A stretch of 64,000 bases of DNA. It comes from Oscillospiraceae bacterium (GTDB taxonomy: Bacteria; Bacillota; Clostridia; Oscillospirales; Ruminococcaceae). Shown in pieces: positions 17,658 to 26,099 of this stretch (position 1 is its first letter; each line of letters begins with the position of its first letter). Location: positions 620,001 to 684,000 of the forward strand of contig BQOK01000001.1 of the NCBI GenBank assembly GCA_022835495.1. Direction: 5' to 3'. Below the pieces are notes generated by a model. That model made no database searches, was not told where the DNA came from, and worked only from the letters and a program-made list of their open reading frames with translations. The position numbers and the translations under genes are program-made.

Positions 17658-18970
17658 AAAAATTGGCTGAACTGTTTTACCCCGCGGCGCCGCCCACCGG
17701 GCGGCAGCAGCGGGCCAGCCAAAGGATATTGCTCGTGCAAGGCGCGCTTGCCAGTGTTTTGTTTGCGCTTGGCACGGGCAATTTTTTGGCGGGGTACCTG
17801 ACCACCCTGGGGGCGACGCCGGCCCAGATCGCACAGATCACGGCGATCCCCCAGCTGGGGTGCGTGCTGCAGCTGGCCGCGCCGCTGTTTTTTGAGCGCA
17901 GGGCCTACCGCAAGCTCTCGATTGTGAGCATGTGCTTTATCTTTCGGTTTTCGGTGGGGTTCACGGTGTTCGCGCCCTTTTTGTTCACGGCCCGGAACAG
18001 CCGGCTGCGGTTTGTGTTCGCACTGTATTTTGTGTCGTTTTTGGTGGCGGGCTTTGTGACCCCCGCGCTGAACCAATGGGTCATGCAGATCGCCCCCCAA
18101 AAGGGCCGGGGCCGGTACTTTGCCCTGAAGGACATCCTGTCGGTCACGGCCAATGCCCTGGTGGCGTTTTTGATGGGCCGCCAGCTGGACGCCCAGACCG
18201 CAAAGGGCACCCCGCTGACCGGCTACCTGGTGATCTACGGCTTCTGCATTGCGGCGGCGCTGGTGGACCTTTTGCTGATGAGCCTGATGCGCGAGCCCAA
18301 AAGCCCGGCCATGCCCAATATCCGCCCGGCCGACCTGCTGGCCCCGGTGCAGGACAGGCGCTTTCGGCCCCTTTTGGTGTTCGACCTGCTGGGGTACAGC
18401 GCCTCGATGTTCTCCTCCGGGTTTTCGTCGGTCTATCAGCTGGAGGTGCTGCACCTGAGCCACACCTTTATCACCTCGGTGGGCATGGTGAGCGCGGTGG
18501 TGGGCATGGCAAGCATCTGGCTGTGGGGCAAGGTGGCTGACCGGACCTACTGGACCAGCGTGATCCTGTGCACCCGGGGCATCAACGCGCTGTGCTTTTT
18601 TGGCTGGTGGCTGCTGCCGGTGGGGGCGGCGCCGGCGCTTGCGCCGGTGATTATGGCGCTGACCGCCGCGGGCGGCAGCGCGGCCGGCATGGCTGGGGTC
18701 AACCTGCAGTATGCCAGCTGCCCGCCCGCCGGCAAGACCACCTATCTGGGGGTCACGGCGGCCCTGGCCAGCCTTGTGGGCTATGGGGCGGTGCTGCTGG
18801 GCAGCGGGCTGCAGCAGCGCCTGGCCCCCGCCCTGGGCGGGCGCAGCATGGCGCTGCTGTTCGGGGTGAGCGGCGCGCTTTCGCTGGCGACCCTGTTGTA
18901 CGGCGCGGCGCGGCTGCCGCGCGCCCCCATTTTATACGAGGAGGCAAAAGAGGATGAAACGCAGCATTGA
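17654..18970 (+). CDS. MFS transporter
   Basis: The 438-residue protein has about 12 hydrophobic helices in two halves joined by a hydrophilic loop near residue 215 (MREPKSPAMPNIRPADLL). It is a major facilitator superfamily carrier; substrate is unclear. It starts in the stop of the VOC gene and runs 17 bases into GH3, so it is fully embedded in the operon. It may import a monomeric glycoside or export a product; the presence of an ABC importer in the same operon leaves either open. Confidence 0.85.
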   Translation: MKKLAELFYPAAPPTGRQQRASQRILLVQGALASVLFALGTGNFLAGYLTTLGATPAQIAQITAIPQLGCVLQLAAPLFFERRAYRKLSIVSMCFIFRFSVGFTVFAPFLFTARNSRLRFVFALYFVSFLVAGFVTPALNQWVMQIAPQKGRGRYFALKDILSVTANALVAFLMGRQLDAQTAKGTPLTGYLVIYGFCIAAALVDLLLMSLMREPKSPAMPNIRPADLLAPVQDRRFRPLLVFDLLGYSASMFSSGFSSVYQLEVLHLSHTFITSVGMVSAVVGMASIWLWGKVADRTYWTSVILCTRGINALCFFGWWLLPVGAAPALAPVIMALTAAGGSAAGMAGVNLQYASCPPAGKTTYLGVTAALASLVGYGAVLLGSGLQQRLAPALGGRSMALLFGVSGALSLATLLYGAARLPRAPILYEEAKEDETQH

Positions 18971-21221
18971 GCGGCTTGTGGCACAGATGACACTGGAAGA
19001 AAAGGCGGGCGTGTGCTCGGGCGGGGACTTTTGGCACCTGAAAGGGGTTGAGCGGCTGGGCATCCCGGCGGTCATGGTCTCGGACGGGCCGCACGGCCTG
19101 CGCAAGCAGGAACAGGAGGGGGACCACCTGGGCGTCAACGACAGCATCCGGGCGGTGTGCTTCCCCACGGCCTGCGCCACGGCGGCCTCGTTTGACACCG
19201 GGCTGCTGGAAACGCTGGGCCGGGTGCTGGGCGCGGAGTGCCGGGCACAGGGGGTGGGGGTGCTGCTGGGGCCCGCCCTGAACATCAAACGCAGCCCGCT
19301 GTGCGGGCGCAACTTTGAGTATTTTTCCGAGGACCCGTACCTTGCCGGCCAGTTGGCGGCAGCCCAGATCAAGGGGATACAGAGCCAGGGGGTGGGCGCT
19401 TCGCCCAAGCATTTTGCGGCCAACAACCAGGAATACCACCGCCTGACCTGCAGCGCCCAGATTGACCCCCGGACCCTGCGGGAGATCTATCTGGCGCCCT
19501 TTGAGGCGGCGGTAAAGGCTGCCCGCCCCTGGACGGTGATGTGCAGCTATAACAAGATTAACGGCGAACAGGTGAGCGAGAGCAAGGCCCTGCTCACCGA
19601 CATTCTGCGCGGGGAGTGGGGCTTTGACGGATACGTGATGAGCGATTGGGGCGCGGTGAACGACCGGGTGAAGGGGCTCTGCGCGGGGCTGGACCTGGAG
19701 ATGCCCGCCAGCGGCGGCAGCACCGACCGGCAGATCGCCGCCGCCGTGCGGGAGGGCCGGCTGCCCGAGGCCGTGCTGGACCGGGCGGTGGAGCGCATTC
19801 TGGACGTGATCTTCCGCTATGCGGACGGGCAGGGGGCGGCGGAATTTGACCTGCAGGCCCACCACGAGCTGGCGGTGCGCATGGCGCGGGAGTGCGCGGT
19901 GCTGCTGAAAAACGAGGGCGGCGTGCTGCCGCTGGGCCAAAGGACCCGGGTGGCGTTCGTGGGGGAATTTGCGCAAAAACCGCGCTTTCAGGGGGGCGGG
20001 TCCTCGCACATCAACGCATTCCGGGCCGAGAGCGCCTGGGAGGCAGCCCGGGGGCGGTACGAGGTGCAATACGCCAAGGGCTTTTCGGCCGGGGGCGACG
20101 AGGCGGACGAGGCGCTGATGCGCGAGGCGGTGGAGCTTGCCGCTGGCTGCGGGGCGGCGGTGGTGTTTGCCGGCCTGCCCGACAGCTTTGAGTGCGAGGG
20201 CTACGACCGCAGCCACATGCGCCTGCCCGGGTGCCAGAACGAATTGATCCGGCGCGTGGCGGCCGTGCAGCCCAACACGGTGGTGGTGCTGCATAACGGC
20301 AGCCCGGTGGAACTGCCCTGGGCGGACGAAGTGCCGGCCATTCTGGAGCTGTATCTGGCGGGGCAGGGGGCGGGGCGGGCCGCGGTGGAGCTGCTGTTCG
20401 GCGAGGCGAACCCCTGCGGCAAGCTGGCCGAGACCTTTCCGCTGCGGGTGCAGGACAACCCCTCGTACCTGAACTTCCCCGGCAACGGGGACACGGTGGA
20501 ATACCGCGAAGGGATGTTTGTGGGCTACCGGTATTACGATAAAAAAGAGGCGCCGGTGCGCTTTGCCTTTGGGCACGGCCTCTCTTACACCAGCTTTGCC
20601 TACAGCGGCCTGCGGGCCGACAAAACCGCCGTGCGGGACGACGAGCCTGTTACCGTGCGGCTGGAGGTAACCAACACCGGCGCCCGGGCGGGCAAGGAGA
20701 TCGTGCAGCTTTATGTGGCGGACTGCACCGGCGCTGAGGTGAGGCCGGAAAAGGAATTAAAGGGGTTTGTTAAGCTGGAACTGGAGCCCGGCGAGACAAA
20801 GACCGCGGAATTTGTGCTGGACCGGCGCAGCTTTGCCTGGTACGACCCGCAGCGGGGCAGCTGGACCTGCGCTTCGGGCCGGTATGGGCTGCTGGCGGGG
20901 GCTTCGTCGCGGGATATCCGCCAACGCGTGGAGATCGAGCTGACCTGCACCGACCCAAAGCCTTATGTGGTGGACGCCAACAGCCGGTACGACGACCTGC
21001 TGGCCCAACCCGCGCTGCGCGAATTTATGCTGCGGCTGCTGGAAAAGGAGTACCCGCCCGCGCCGCCGGCCGAAAGCGGCGCTGCGCGGGCGGCCATTAC
21101 CCCCGAGATGCAGCAGCGAATGGACCGGGAGGCGCCGCTGCGGAGCCTGCGCAGCTTCAAGGGCTACACCCAGGAGCAGCTGGACGGGCTGATCGCCCGG
21201 CTGAACGCCATGCTGCGCTGA
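18954..21221 (+). CDS. Glycoside hydrolase family 3 beta-glucosidase
   Basis: The 755-residue enzyme has the GH3 N-terminal (beta/alpha)8 domain with KHFAANNQEYHR and the nucleophile Asp231 in YVMSDWGAV, the second alpha/beta sandwich domain (from about 300, CAVLLKNEGGVLPLG), and a C-terminal fibronectin III-like domain (about 560-630, VTNTGARAGKEIVQLYV). The N-terminus has no signal peptide, so it acts inside the cell. It removes non-reducing beta-linked sugars, most often glucose. Last gene of the operon, followed by a strong terminator. Confidence 0.95.
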   Translation: MKRSIERLVAQMTLEEKAGVCSGGDFWHLKGVERLGIPAVMVSDGPHGLRKQEQEGDHLGVNDSIRAVCFPTACATAASFDTGLLETLGRVLGAECRAQGVGVLLGPALNIKRSPLCGRNFEYFSEDPYLAGQLAAAQIKGIQSQGVGASPKHFAANNQEYHRLTCSAQIDPRTLREIYLAPFEAAVKAARPWTVMCSYNKINGEQVSESKALLTDILRGEWGFDGYVMSDWGAVNDRVKGLCAGLDLEMPASGGSTDRQIAAAVREGRLPEAVLDRAVERILDVIFRYADGQGAAEFDLQAHHELAVRMARECAVLLKNEGGVLPLGQRTRVAFVGEFAQKPRFQGGGSSHINAFRAESAWEAARGRYEVQYAKGFSAGGDEADEALMREAVELAAGCGAAVVFAGLPDSFECEGYDRSHMRLPGCQNELIRRVAAVQPNTVVVLHNGSPVELPWADEVPAILELYLAGQGAGRAAVELLFGEANPCGKLAETFPLRVQDNPSYLNFPGNGDTVEYREGMFVGYRYYDKKEAPVRFAFGHGLSYTSFAYSGLRADKTAVRDDEPVTVRLEVTNTGARAGKEIVQLYVADCTGAEVRPEKELKGFVKLELEPGETKTAEFVLDRRSFAWYDPQRGSWTCASGRYGLLAGASSRDIRQRVEIELTCTDPKPYVVDANSRYDDLLAQPALREFMLRLLEKEYPPAPPAESGAARAAITPEMQQRMDREAPLRSLRSFKGYTQEQLDGLIARLNAMLR

Positions 21222-21236
21222 AAAAGCGGAACGCAA

Positions 21237-21273
21237 AAAGGGCCCCGCCTGTTTTAAACAGGCGGGGCCCTTT
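21237..21273. terminator. Terminator between GH3 and bioY, serving both strands
   Basis: A 17-bp inverted repeat (arms 21237-21253 and 21257-21273) is followed by five T on the minus strand and three on the plus strand. It ends bioY transcription and probably the sugar operon. Its core GGGCCCCGCCTGTT is the same as in the terminator at 4755-4796. Confidence 0.85.
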
Positions 21274-21326
21274 CCGGTGGAAAACCTGCCGCCCCCCCAA
21301 AAAGCTGCGGCAGCGGGGCCGGGCGC

Positions 21327-21848
21327 TCAGCGCATCCGCTTTTGCACGGCGCGGGCCAAAAGGAGGGCGGCAAGGCCCTTTAAAAAGTCCGGCAGGATGA
21401 AGGGGAACACGCAGGCGGCAAGGCTTGCCCAAAGCCCGGCGCCCCGCACGTACATGAACCAGGCGGTGCCGAGGGTATAGCAGACCAGCTGCCCGCCCAG
21501 CACCCCCAAGACGCGCAGGGGCAGCCGGGAGGTTCTGGCGCAGGCCAGCGCCAGCAGGGCCGCCATGAGCGGGTAGGCCCAGAGGTACCCGCCGGTCATG
21601 CCCACCAGCGCCTGCAGGCCCCCGTTGGCATTGGAAAAGATGGGCAGGCCCACCGCGCCCAGCGCCAGGTATACCCCCATGCTGGCGGCGGCCCAGCCGG
21701 GGGTGAGCATCGCGCCCGCAAAGAACACCCCGAAAACGCCCAGGGTGAGGCTGACCGGGCCGATGACGATGCTCCAGGGGGCGATCACCGCGGTGAGGGC
21801 GGCGCACAGGCTGGCCAAGGCCATGCTCCGGGTTTTGGTCTGCTGCAT
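21327..21848 (-). CDS. bioY: Biotin ECF transporter S-component
   Basis: The 173-residue protein has about six transmembrane helices and BioY signatures: IGPVSLTLGVFGVFFAGAML and LPIFSNANGGLQALVGMTGGYL. It captures biotin and works with a shared EcfAA'T module, not encoded here. AAAGGAG lies 9 bases before the ATG. It lies 59 bases after birA on the same strand and under the same BirA-boxed promoter, which supports a biotin role. No biotin synthesis genes are visible, consistent with a scavenging lifestyle. Confidence 0.95.
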   Translation of the reverse strand: MQQTKTRSMALASLCAALTAVIAPWSIVIGPVSLTLGVFGVFFAGAMLTPGWAAASMGVYLALGAVGLPIFSNANGGLQALVGMTGGYLWAYPLMAALLALACARTSRLPLRVLGVLGGQLVCYTLGTAWFMYVRGAGLWASLAACVFPFILPDFLKGLAALLLARAVQKRMR

Positions 21849-21907
21849 ACTGCAAATCTCCTTTGATGTGACAAATTTGTTTGGCCCGCGCTGAACGCGA
21901 AAGGGAG

Positions 21908-22882
21908 CTACCGGCTAGCGGGGGCGGGGCGGACGCTCACCTCGCCGCTGCGCAATGTGCGCCGCCCGCCGCCCGCAAGCTCCACCAGCAGCCTGCCCTC
22001 GCCGTCGATGGCAAGGGCGCGGGCGGTATAGGGGTCGCGGCCCGGTTCCAGCACGGTGAGCCAGTGCCCCAGCACCAGGCTGCGGGCGCGATATTCCTCC
22101 AGGCAGTCGAAGGCCGGGGCGAGGGCCAGCAGCTCGGCGCAGATGGCGCCCGCCAGCGCGGCCCGGCCGCAGGGGGAGGGCCCGCCGGGAAAAAGCGAAG
22201 CGGCGGCGCCGGCAAGCTCCGGCCCCAAGTCTTCGGGGGTGGCGGTGAGGTTGAGCCCCACGCCCACGGCAGCCCAGTCCAGCGCGCCGCTTTCCAGGCC
22301 CATGCCCGCCTCGGTGAGGATGCCGCACACCTTGCGCCCGCCGCAGAACAGATCGTTCACCCATTTGATGGAGAGCCGGCGGCCGCAAAGCGCCTGCACC
22401 GCCCGGCACACGGCCACGGCCGCCGCGCAGGTGAGCGCCAGCGCGCCGGCGCCCGGCAGCGGGCCCCGCAGAACAAGGGTCATGTAGACCCCTTTGCCGG
22501 CGGGGCTCACAAAGCTGCGGCCCAGCCGCCCCCGGCCCCCGGTCTGCCGGTGGGCCAGAACCAGGGTGCCCGAGGGACAGCCTGCCAGCGCCAGCTCCTT
22601 GGCGCGCAGGTTGGTGCTGCAAAGGCTCTGGTGCAGCTCCACCGCGGCAAGGGCCGGGCAGGCGGCACGCACCGCCTGCTCGCTGAGCAGGTCGGCCCCG
22701 GCGGCAAGCCGGTAGCCCAGGCCTGCCTGGGCGCAGATGGGCCAGCCCTCGGCGCGCAGGGCCGCCGCCGCTTTGTGCACCGCGGCGCGGCTGACCCCCA
22801 GCGACCCCGCCAGCTCCTGGCCGGACAGCGAGGTATCCCCGGCCTGTGCCAGCCGGCGCAAAAGTTCCTGTTTCGTGCTCAT
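21908..22882 (-). CDS. birA: Bifunctional biotin ligase / biotin operon repressor
   Basis: The 324-residue protein has an N-terminal winged helix (about 1-65: LSGQELAGSLGVSRAAVHKA) and a biotin protein ligase domain (about 85-260) with HRQTGGRGRLGRSF (biotinyl-AMP binding loop) and IKWVNDLFCGGRKVCGIL, then a C-terminal SH3-like domain. It makes biotinyl-AMP, attaches biotin to carboxylase carriers, and represses transcription when holo. A BirA-type inverted repeat overlaps its own -35, so autoregulation with bioY is likely. Confidence 0.95.
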   Translation of the reverse strand: MSTKQELLRRLAQAGDTSLSGQELAGSLGVSRAAVHKAAAALRAEGWPICAQAGLGYRLAAGADLLSEQAVRAACPALAAVELHQSLCSTNLRAKELALAGCPSGTLVLAHRQTGGRGRLGRSFVSPAGKGVYMTLVLRGPLPGAGALALTCAAAVAVCRAVQALCGRRLSIKWVNDLFCGGRKVCGILTEAGMGLESGALDWAAVGVGLNLTATPEDLGPELAGAAASLFPGGPSPCGRAALAGAICAELLALAPAFDCLEEYRARSLVLGHWLTVLEPGRDPYTARALAIDGEGRLLVELAGGGRRTLRSGEVSVRPAPASR

Positions 22883-22901
22883 AAAAGGCCTCCTGCATGC
22901 C

Positions 22902-22955
22902 AGTATACAAGTGCCGCGCCCAGGCCGTCAACCTGAAAATTAAAATAGGTTTACA
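22902..22955 (-). promoter_or_regulatory. birA-bioY promoter with BirA box
   Basis: On the minus strand TTGACG (22931-22926) and TATACT (22907-22902) are 18 bases apart. An inverted repeat TGTAAACC, 14 bases, GGTTGACG (22955-22926) overlaps the -35. This matches the known BirA operator layout (TTGTAAACC, spacer of about 14-15, GGTTTACAA), with one weak half. Confidence 0.7.
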
Positions 22956-22993
22956 GCGCCGCGCGCAAAAAACAGCCGCAGCGCGGCGCAAAG

Positions 22994-23020
22994 AAAAAAG
23001 CCGCGCAAAAAATGCGCGGC
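22994..23020 (-). terminator. Terminator of the racemase-metG-tatD operon
   Basis: A 7-bp GCCGCGC/GCGCGGC stem (arms 23014-23020 and 23000-23006) is followed on the minus strand by six T. It ends transcription 16 bases after the small 76-residue gene. Confidence 0.85.
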
Positions 23021-23035
23021 CTGTTTTGGGGGAGC

Positions 23036-23266
23036 TCAGCGCTCCTCGATGGTATAGTTGAAGCCGTACTCGGCCTGGAGGGCCTTGACCTGCGGTTCAA
23101 GATCCGCGATGAAGGTGGGCTCGAACACGCTGTTGCCGTTGTGGGCCTTTTTGTAGGCTTCCAGCAGCTCGTTCAGCTTGTCCCACGCCTGCTGGTTGCG
23201 GGCTTCGTCGGTGCCTTCGGGGAAGGTGATGATGAATTCGCGGTGTTTGGGGATGCGTGCTTTCAT
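23036..23266 (-). CDS. Small hypothetical protein (76 aa)
   Basis: The protein is mixed-charge and soluble (starts MKARIPKHREFIITFPEG). It is not recognised. The ATG has GGAGGA 9 bases before it, and the gene follows tatD by 13 bases and precedes a terminator, so it is the last gene of the metG operon. No motif or membrane segment is visible. Confidence 0.75.
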   Translation of the reverse strand: MKARIPKHREFIITFPEGTDEARNQQAWDKLNELLEAYKKAHNGNSVFEPTFIADLEPQVKALQAEYGFNYTIEER

Positions 23267-23279
23267 AAAATGTTCCTCC

Positions 23280-24074
23280 TTACAGCCCGAACAGGCGGCG
23301 CGCGTTCTGCGCGGCGGTTTCGAGCAGGGTTTGTTCCGAGATGCCCTTGCGGGCGGCGATGAAGGCGGCGGTGTGGGCGATCATGCCCGAGTGGCACCGG
23401 CGGCCCCGGCAGGGCACGGGGGCCATGTAGGGGCAGTCGGTTTCCAGCAGCAGGCATTCGGGGGGCAGCGCGTCGATGACCTTTAAGGCGCGCTTTGCGC
23501 CCGGAAAGGTCACCGCGCCCCCAAGGCCGATGAAAAGGCCCTGGCGGGCGAGGGCCAGCGCGTCCTCGGCGCTGCCGGAAAAGCAGTGCACCACGCCCTT
23601 TGGCCGGTACTTTTTGAGCAGGGCGTAGGTGTCGGCGTGGGCCTCGCGGTCGTGCACGATGATGGGCTTTTCCAGCTCGAGGGCGGTTTTGAGCTGCGCC
23701 TCGAACAGGGCGAGCTGGGCGTCTTTGGGTACGGGCCAGTGATAATCGAGCCCCGCCTCGCCCACGGCCACAGCCTTTGGGTGTTCGTATAGGGGGCGGA
23801 TGGCGGCCAGTTCGGTCGCCCAGTCGCCCCCAAAGCGGGTGCGGGTGGAGGCGTTTTCCTGGATCAGGCTTTCCGGGTGAACACCCAGCGCCGCCCACAC
23901 AAATTCATATTGATCGGCCAGGGCCAGCGCACCCTGGCTGGTGGCATGATCGGTGGCGCACTCGACCACGCCCGCCACGCCCGCGCCGGGCAGGGCGGCC
24001 AGGACCCCGGCCCGGTCGGGATCGAACTGGCCGCTCTGGTAATGGGCGTGGGAGTCGAAAATAAGGCCGCTCAT
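23280..24074 (-). CDS. tatD: TatD-family metal-dependent hydrolase
   Basis: The 264-residue protein begins LIFDSHAHYQSG, the TatD metal site His-x-His, followed by GEAGLDYHW (metal glutamate), IIVHDREAHADT and VVHCFSGSAEDAL, and the late LETDCPYMAP with the metal aspartate. TatD proteins are DNases, with some acting on D-aminoacyl-tRNA. An upstream in-frame start (24122) is rejected because it overlaps metG by 47 bases and precedes the fold; the ATG at 24074 starts 2 bases before the metG stop codon region. metG-tatD is a classic Firmicutes neighbour pair. Confidence 0.93.
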   Translation of the reverse strand: MSGLIFDSHAHYQSGQFDPDRAGVLAALPGAGVAGVVECATDHATSQGALALADQYEFVWAALGVHPESLIQENASTRTRFGGDWATELAAIRPLYEHPKAVAVGEAGLDYHWPVPKDAQLALFEAQLKTALELEKPIIVHDREAHADTYALLKKYRPKGVVHCFSGSAEDALALARQGLFIGLGGAVTFPGAKRALKVIDALPPECLLLETDCPYMAPVPCRGRRCHSGMIAHTAAFIAARKGISEQTLLETAAQNARRLFGL

Positions 24075-24075
24075 T

Positions 24076-26049
24076 TCAGTGGATGGCGCTGCCGGGCAGC
24101 ACATCATCCGGGAAGAAGGCAACCGAGGCGCCGCCGTCCGGCAGATCGGCGGCCATGACCATGCCCTCGCTCACATACTTGCCCTTCATCATGGGGCGGG
24201 GGGCCAGGTTTGCCACAATGCCCACGTTGCGGCCGATCAGGTCGGCGGGGGCGTACCACCTGGCGATGCCGGAGAGGATGGTGCGCTCGCGCTCGCCGTC
24301 GAACAGGGTCATTTTGAGCAGCTTTTTGCTCTCGGGCAGGGTTTCGCAGGTGAGCACCCGGGCCACCCGAAGCTCGCATTTGCAGAAATCGTCGATGGTA
24401 ATTTCGGGCAGGTGCTCGATGGCCGGGGCCTCGGCGGGCTGGGGTTTAGGGGCGGGGGCGGCAGGCGCTGCGGCCTTGCTGCGGGCCTCGGCCCCGGCGG
24501 CCAGTTCGGCCAGCTCCCTGGCGGCGTCGATGCGGGGGAAGAGGGCCTCGCCCTTGTGCACGGTGTAATCGGCCTTGCCGCCGAAGCCCAGGGAAGTATA
24601 TTGCCGGTCGGCAGCGGTAAGGCCCAGCTGCGCGGCCATTTTATCGGCGGTGGAGGGGAGGAAGGGCGCCAGCATCACGCAGGCATAGCGCAGGGCCTCG
24701 CACAGGTTATACAGCACCATGGCAAGGCGGGGCTTGTTCGCCTCGTCCTTCGCCAGGGCCCAGGGGGCGGTTTCGTCGATGTATTTGTTGGCGCGCTGGA
24801 TGGCCTTGAAGATCTCCTGCGTGGCCTGGGGAATGAGCAGGTCGTCCATGCAGGCGGCCACCTTGGCGGGCATGGCGGCTACGGTGCTGATAAGATCGGC
24901 GTCGAATTCGCCCGCCTGCCGCGCGGCGGGCAGGGCGCCGCCGAAGTACTTTTCCACCATGGCCACCGTGCGGCTGAGCAGATTGCCCAGGTCGTTGGCA
25001 AGATCCGAGTTGATGCGGTTGATGAGCGCCTCGTTGGAGAAGATGCCGTCGTTGCCGAAGGGGATGTCGCGCAGGAGGAAATAGCGGATGGCGTCGACCC
25101 CGTAGCGGCCGCACAGGATCACGGGGTCTACCACGTTGCCCTTGGATTTGGACATTTTGCCCCCGTCCAGCAGCACCCAGCCGTGGCCGAACACCCGCTT
25201 TGGCAGGGGCAGGCCCAGCGCCATGAGCATGGCGGGCCACAAAATGGTGTGGAAGCGCAGGATTTCCTTGCCCACGATGTGGATGTCGGCCGGCCAGAAG
25301 GTTTCGTAGTCCTGGTAGGCGGAGTTGCCGTAGCCCAGGGCGCTGATGTAGTTGGAAAGCGCGTCCACCCACACGTACATGGTGTGGGCCGGGTCGAAGG
25401 GAACGGGGATGCCCCACTTGACCGAGGTGCGGGAAACGCAGGTGTCCTGCAGGCCCTGGTTGATGAAGGCGATCATCTCGTTCTTGCGGGTCTCGGGCTG
25501 GATGAACTGGGGGTTCTGCTGGTAGTAATCCAGCAGGCGGGCGGCGTATTTGCCGGTGCGGAAGAAGTAGGCTTCCTCCTCGGCCTCGTACACCTCGCGG
25601 CCGCAGTCCGGGCATTTGCCGTCCTTGAGCTGGCTGTCGGTCCAGAAGCTCTCGCAGGGCTTGCAGTAGTGGCCCTTGTACACGCCCTTGTAGATGTCGC
25701 CCTGCTCGTAGAGCTGGGTAAAGATTTTTTGGCAGCTCTCCACGTGATAATCGTCGGTGGTGCGGATGAACCGGTCGTGGGAGATATCCAGCAGCTTCCA
25801 CAGCTCCTTGATGCCCGCCACGATCTCGTCCACATACGCCTTGGGGGTCACGCCCTTGGTGGCGGCTTTGTCCTCGATCTTCTGGCCGTGCTCGTCGGTG
25901 CCGGTGAGGTACATCACCTCATAGCCCTGCATCCGCTTGAAGCGGGCCAGCGCGTCGCAGGCTACGGTGGTGTAGCTGTGGCCGATGTGCAGCTTGTCGC
26001 TGGGGTAGTAGATGGGGGTGGTGATGTAGTAGGTCTTTTTTTCGCTCAT
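24076..26049 (-). CDS. metG: Methionyl-tRNA synthetase
   Basis: The 657-residue class I synthetase charges tRNA-Met. It has LHIGHSYTTVA (HIGH motif, residues 20-30), a zinc knuckle CKPCESFWTDSQLKDGKCPDC, KMSKSKGN near residue 300, and a C-terminal tRNA-binding EMAP-like domain (from about 555, DDFCKCELRVARVL) joined by an Ala/Pro-rich linker. A longer in-frame ORF runs up to 26397, but the ATG at 26049 has AGGAAAGGA before it and starts the true family N-terminus. It follows the racemase gene by 50 bases. Confidence 0.97.
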   Translation of the reverse strand: MSEKKTYYITTPIYYPSDKLHIGHSYTTVACDALARFKRMQGYEVMYLTGTDEHGQKIEDKAATKGVTPKAYVDEIVAGIKELWKLLDISHDRFIRTTDDYHVESCQKIFTQLYEQGDIYKGVYKGHYCKPCESFWTDSQLKDGKCPDCGREVYEAEEEAYFFRTGKYAARLLDYYQQNPQFIQPETRKNEMIAFINQGLQDTCVSRTSVKWGIPVPFDPAHTMYVWVDALSNYISALGYGNSAYQDYETFWPADIHIVGKEILRFHTILWPAMLMALGLPLPKRVFGHGWVLLDGGKMSKSKGNVVDPVILCGRYGVDAIRYFLLRDIPFGNDGIFSNEALINRINSDLANDLGNLLSRTVAMVEKYFGGALPAARQAGEFDADLISTVAAMPAKVAACMDDLLIPQATQEIFKAIQRANKYIDETAPWALAKDEANKPRLAMVLYNLCEALRYACVMLAPFLPSTADKMAAQLGLTAADRQYTSLGFGGKADYTVHKGEALFPRIDAARELAELAAGAEARSKAAAPAAPAPKPQPAEAPAIEHLPEITIDDFCKCELRVARVLTCETLPESKKLLKMTLFDGERERTILSGIARWYAPADLIGRNVGIVANLAPRPMMKGKYVSEGMVMAADLPDGGASVAFFPDDVLPGSAIH

Positions 26050-26099
26050 CGTGTTTTTTATTCCTTTCCTCGGGGCCGCAAATGAAACGGACCCGGTGT

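Noticed and set aside
21237-21273. Recombination site instead of terminator
   Set aside because: The stem is followed by a T run at the end of two convergent genes, which a terminator explains; the shared core with 4755 is noted as a finding only.
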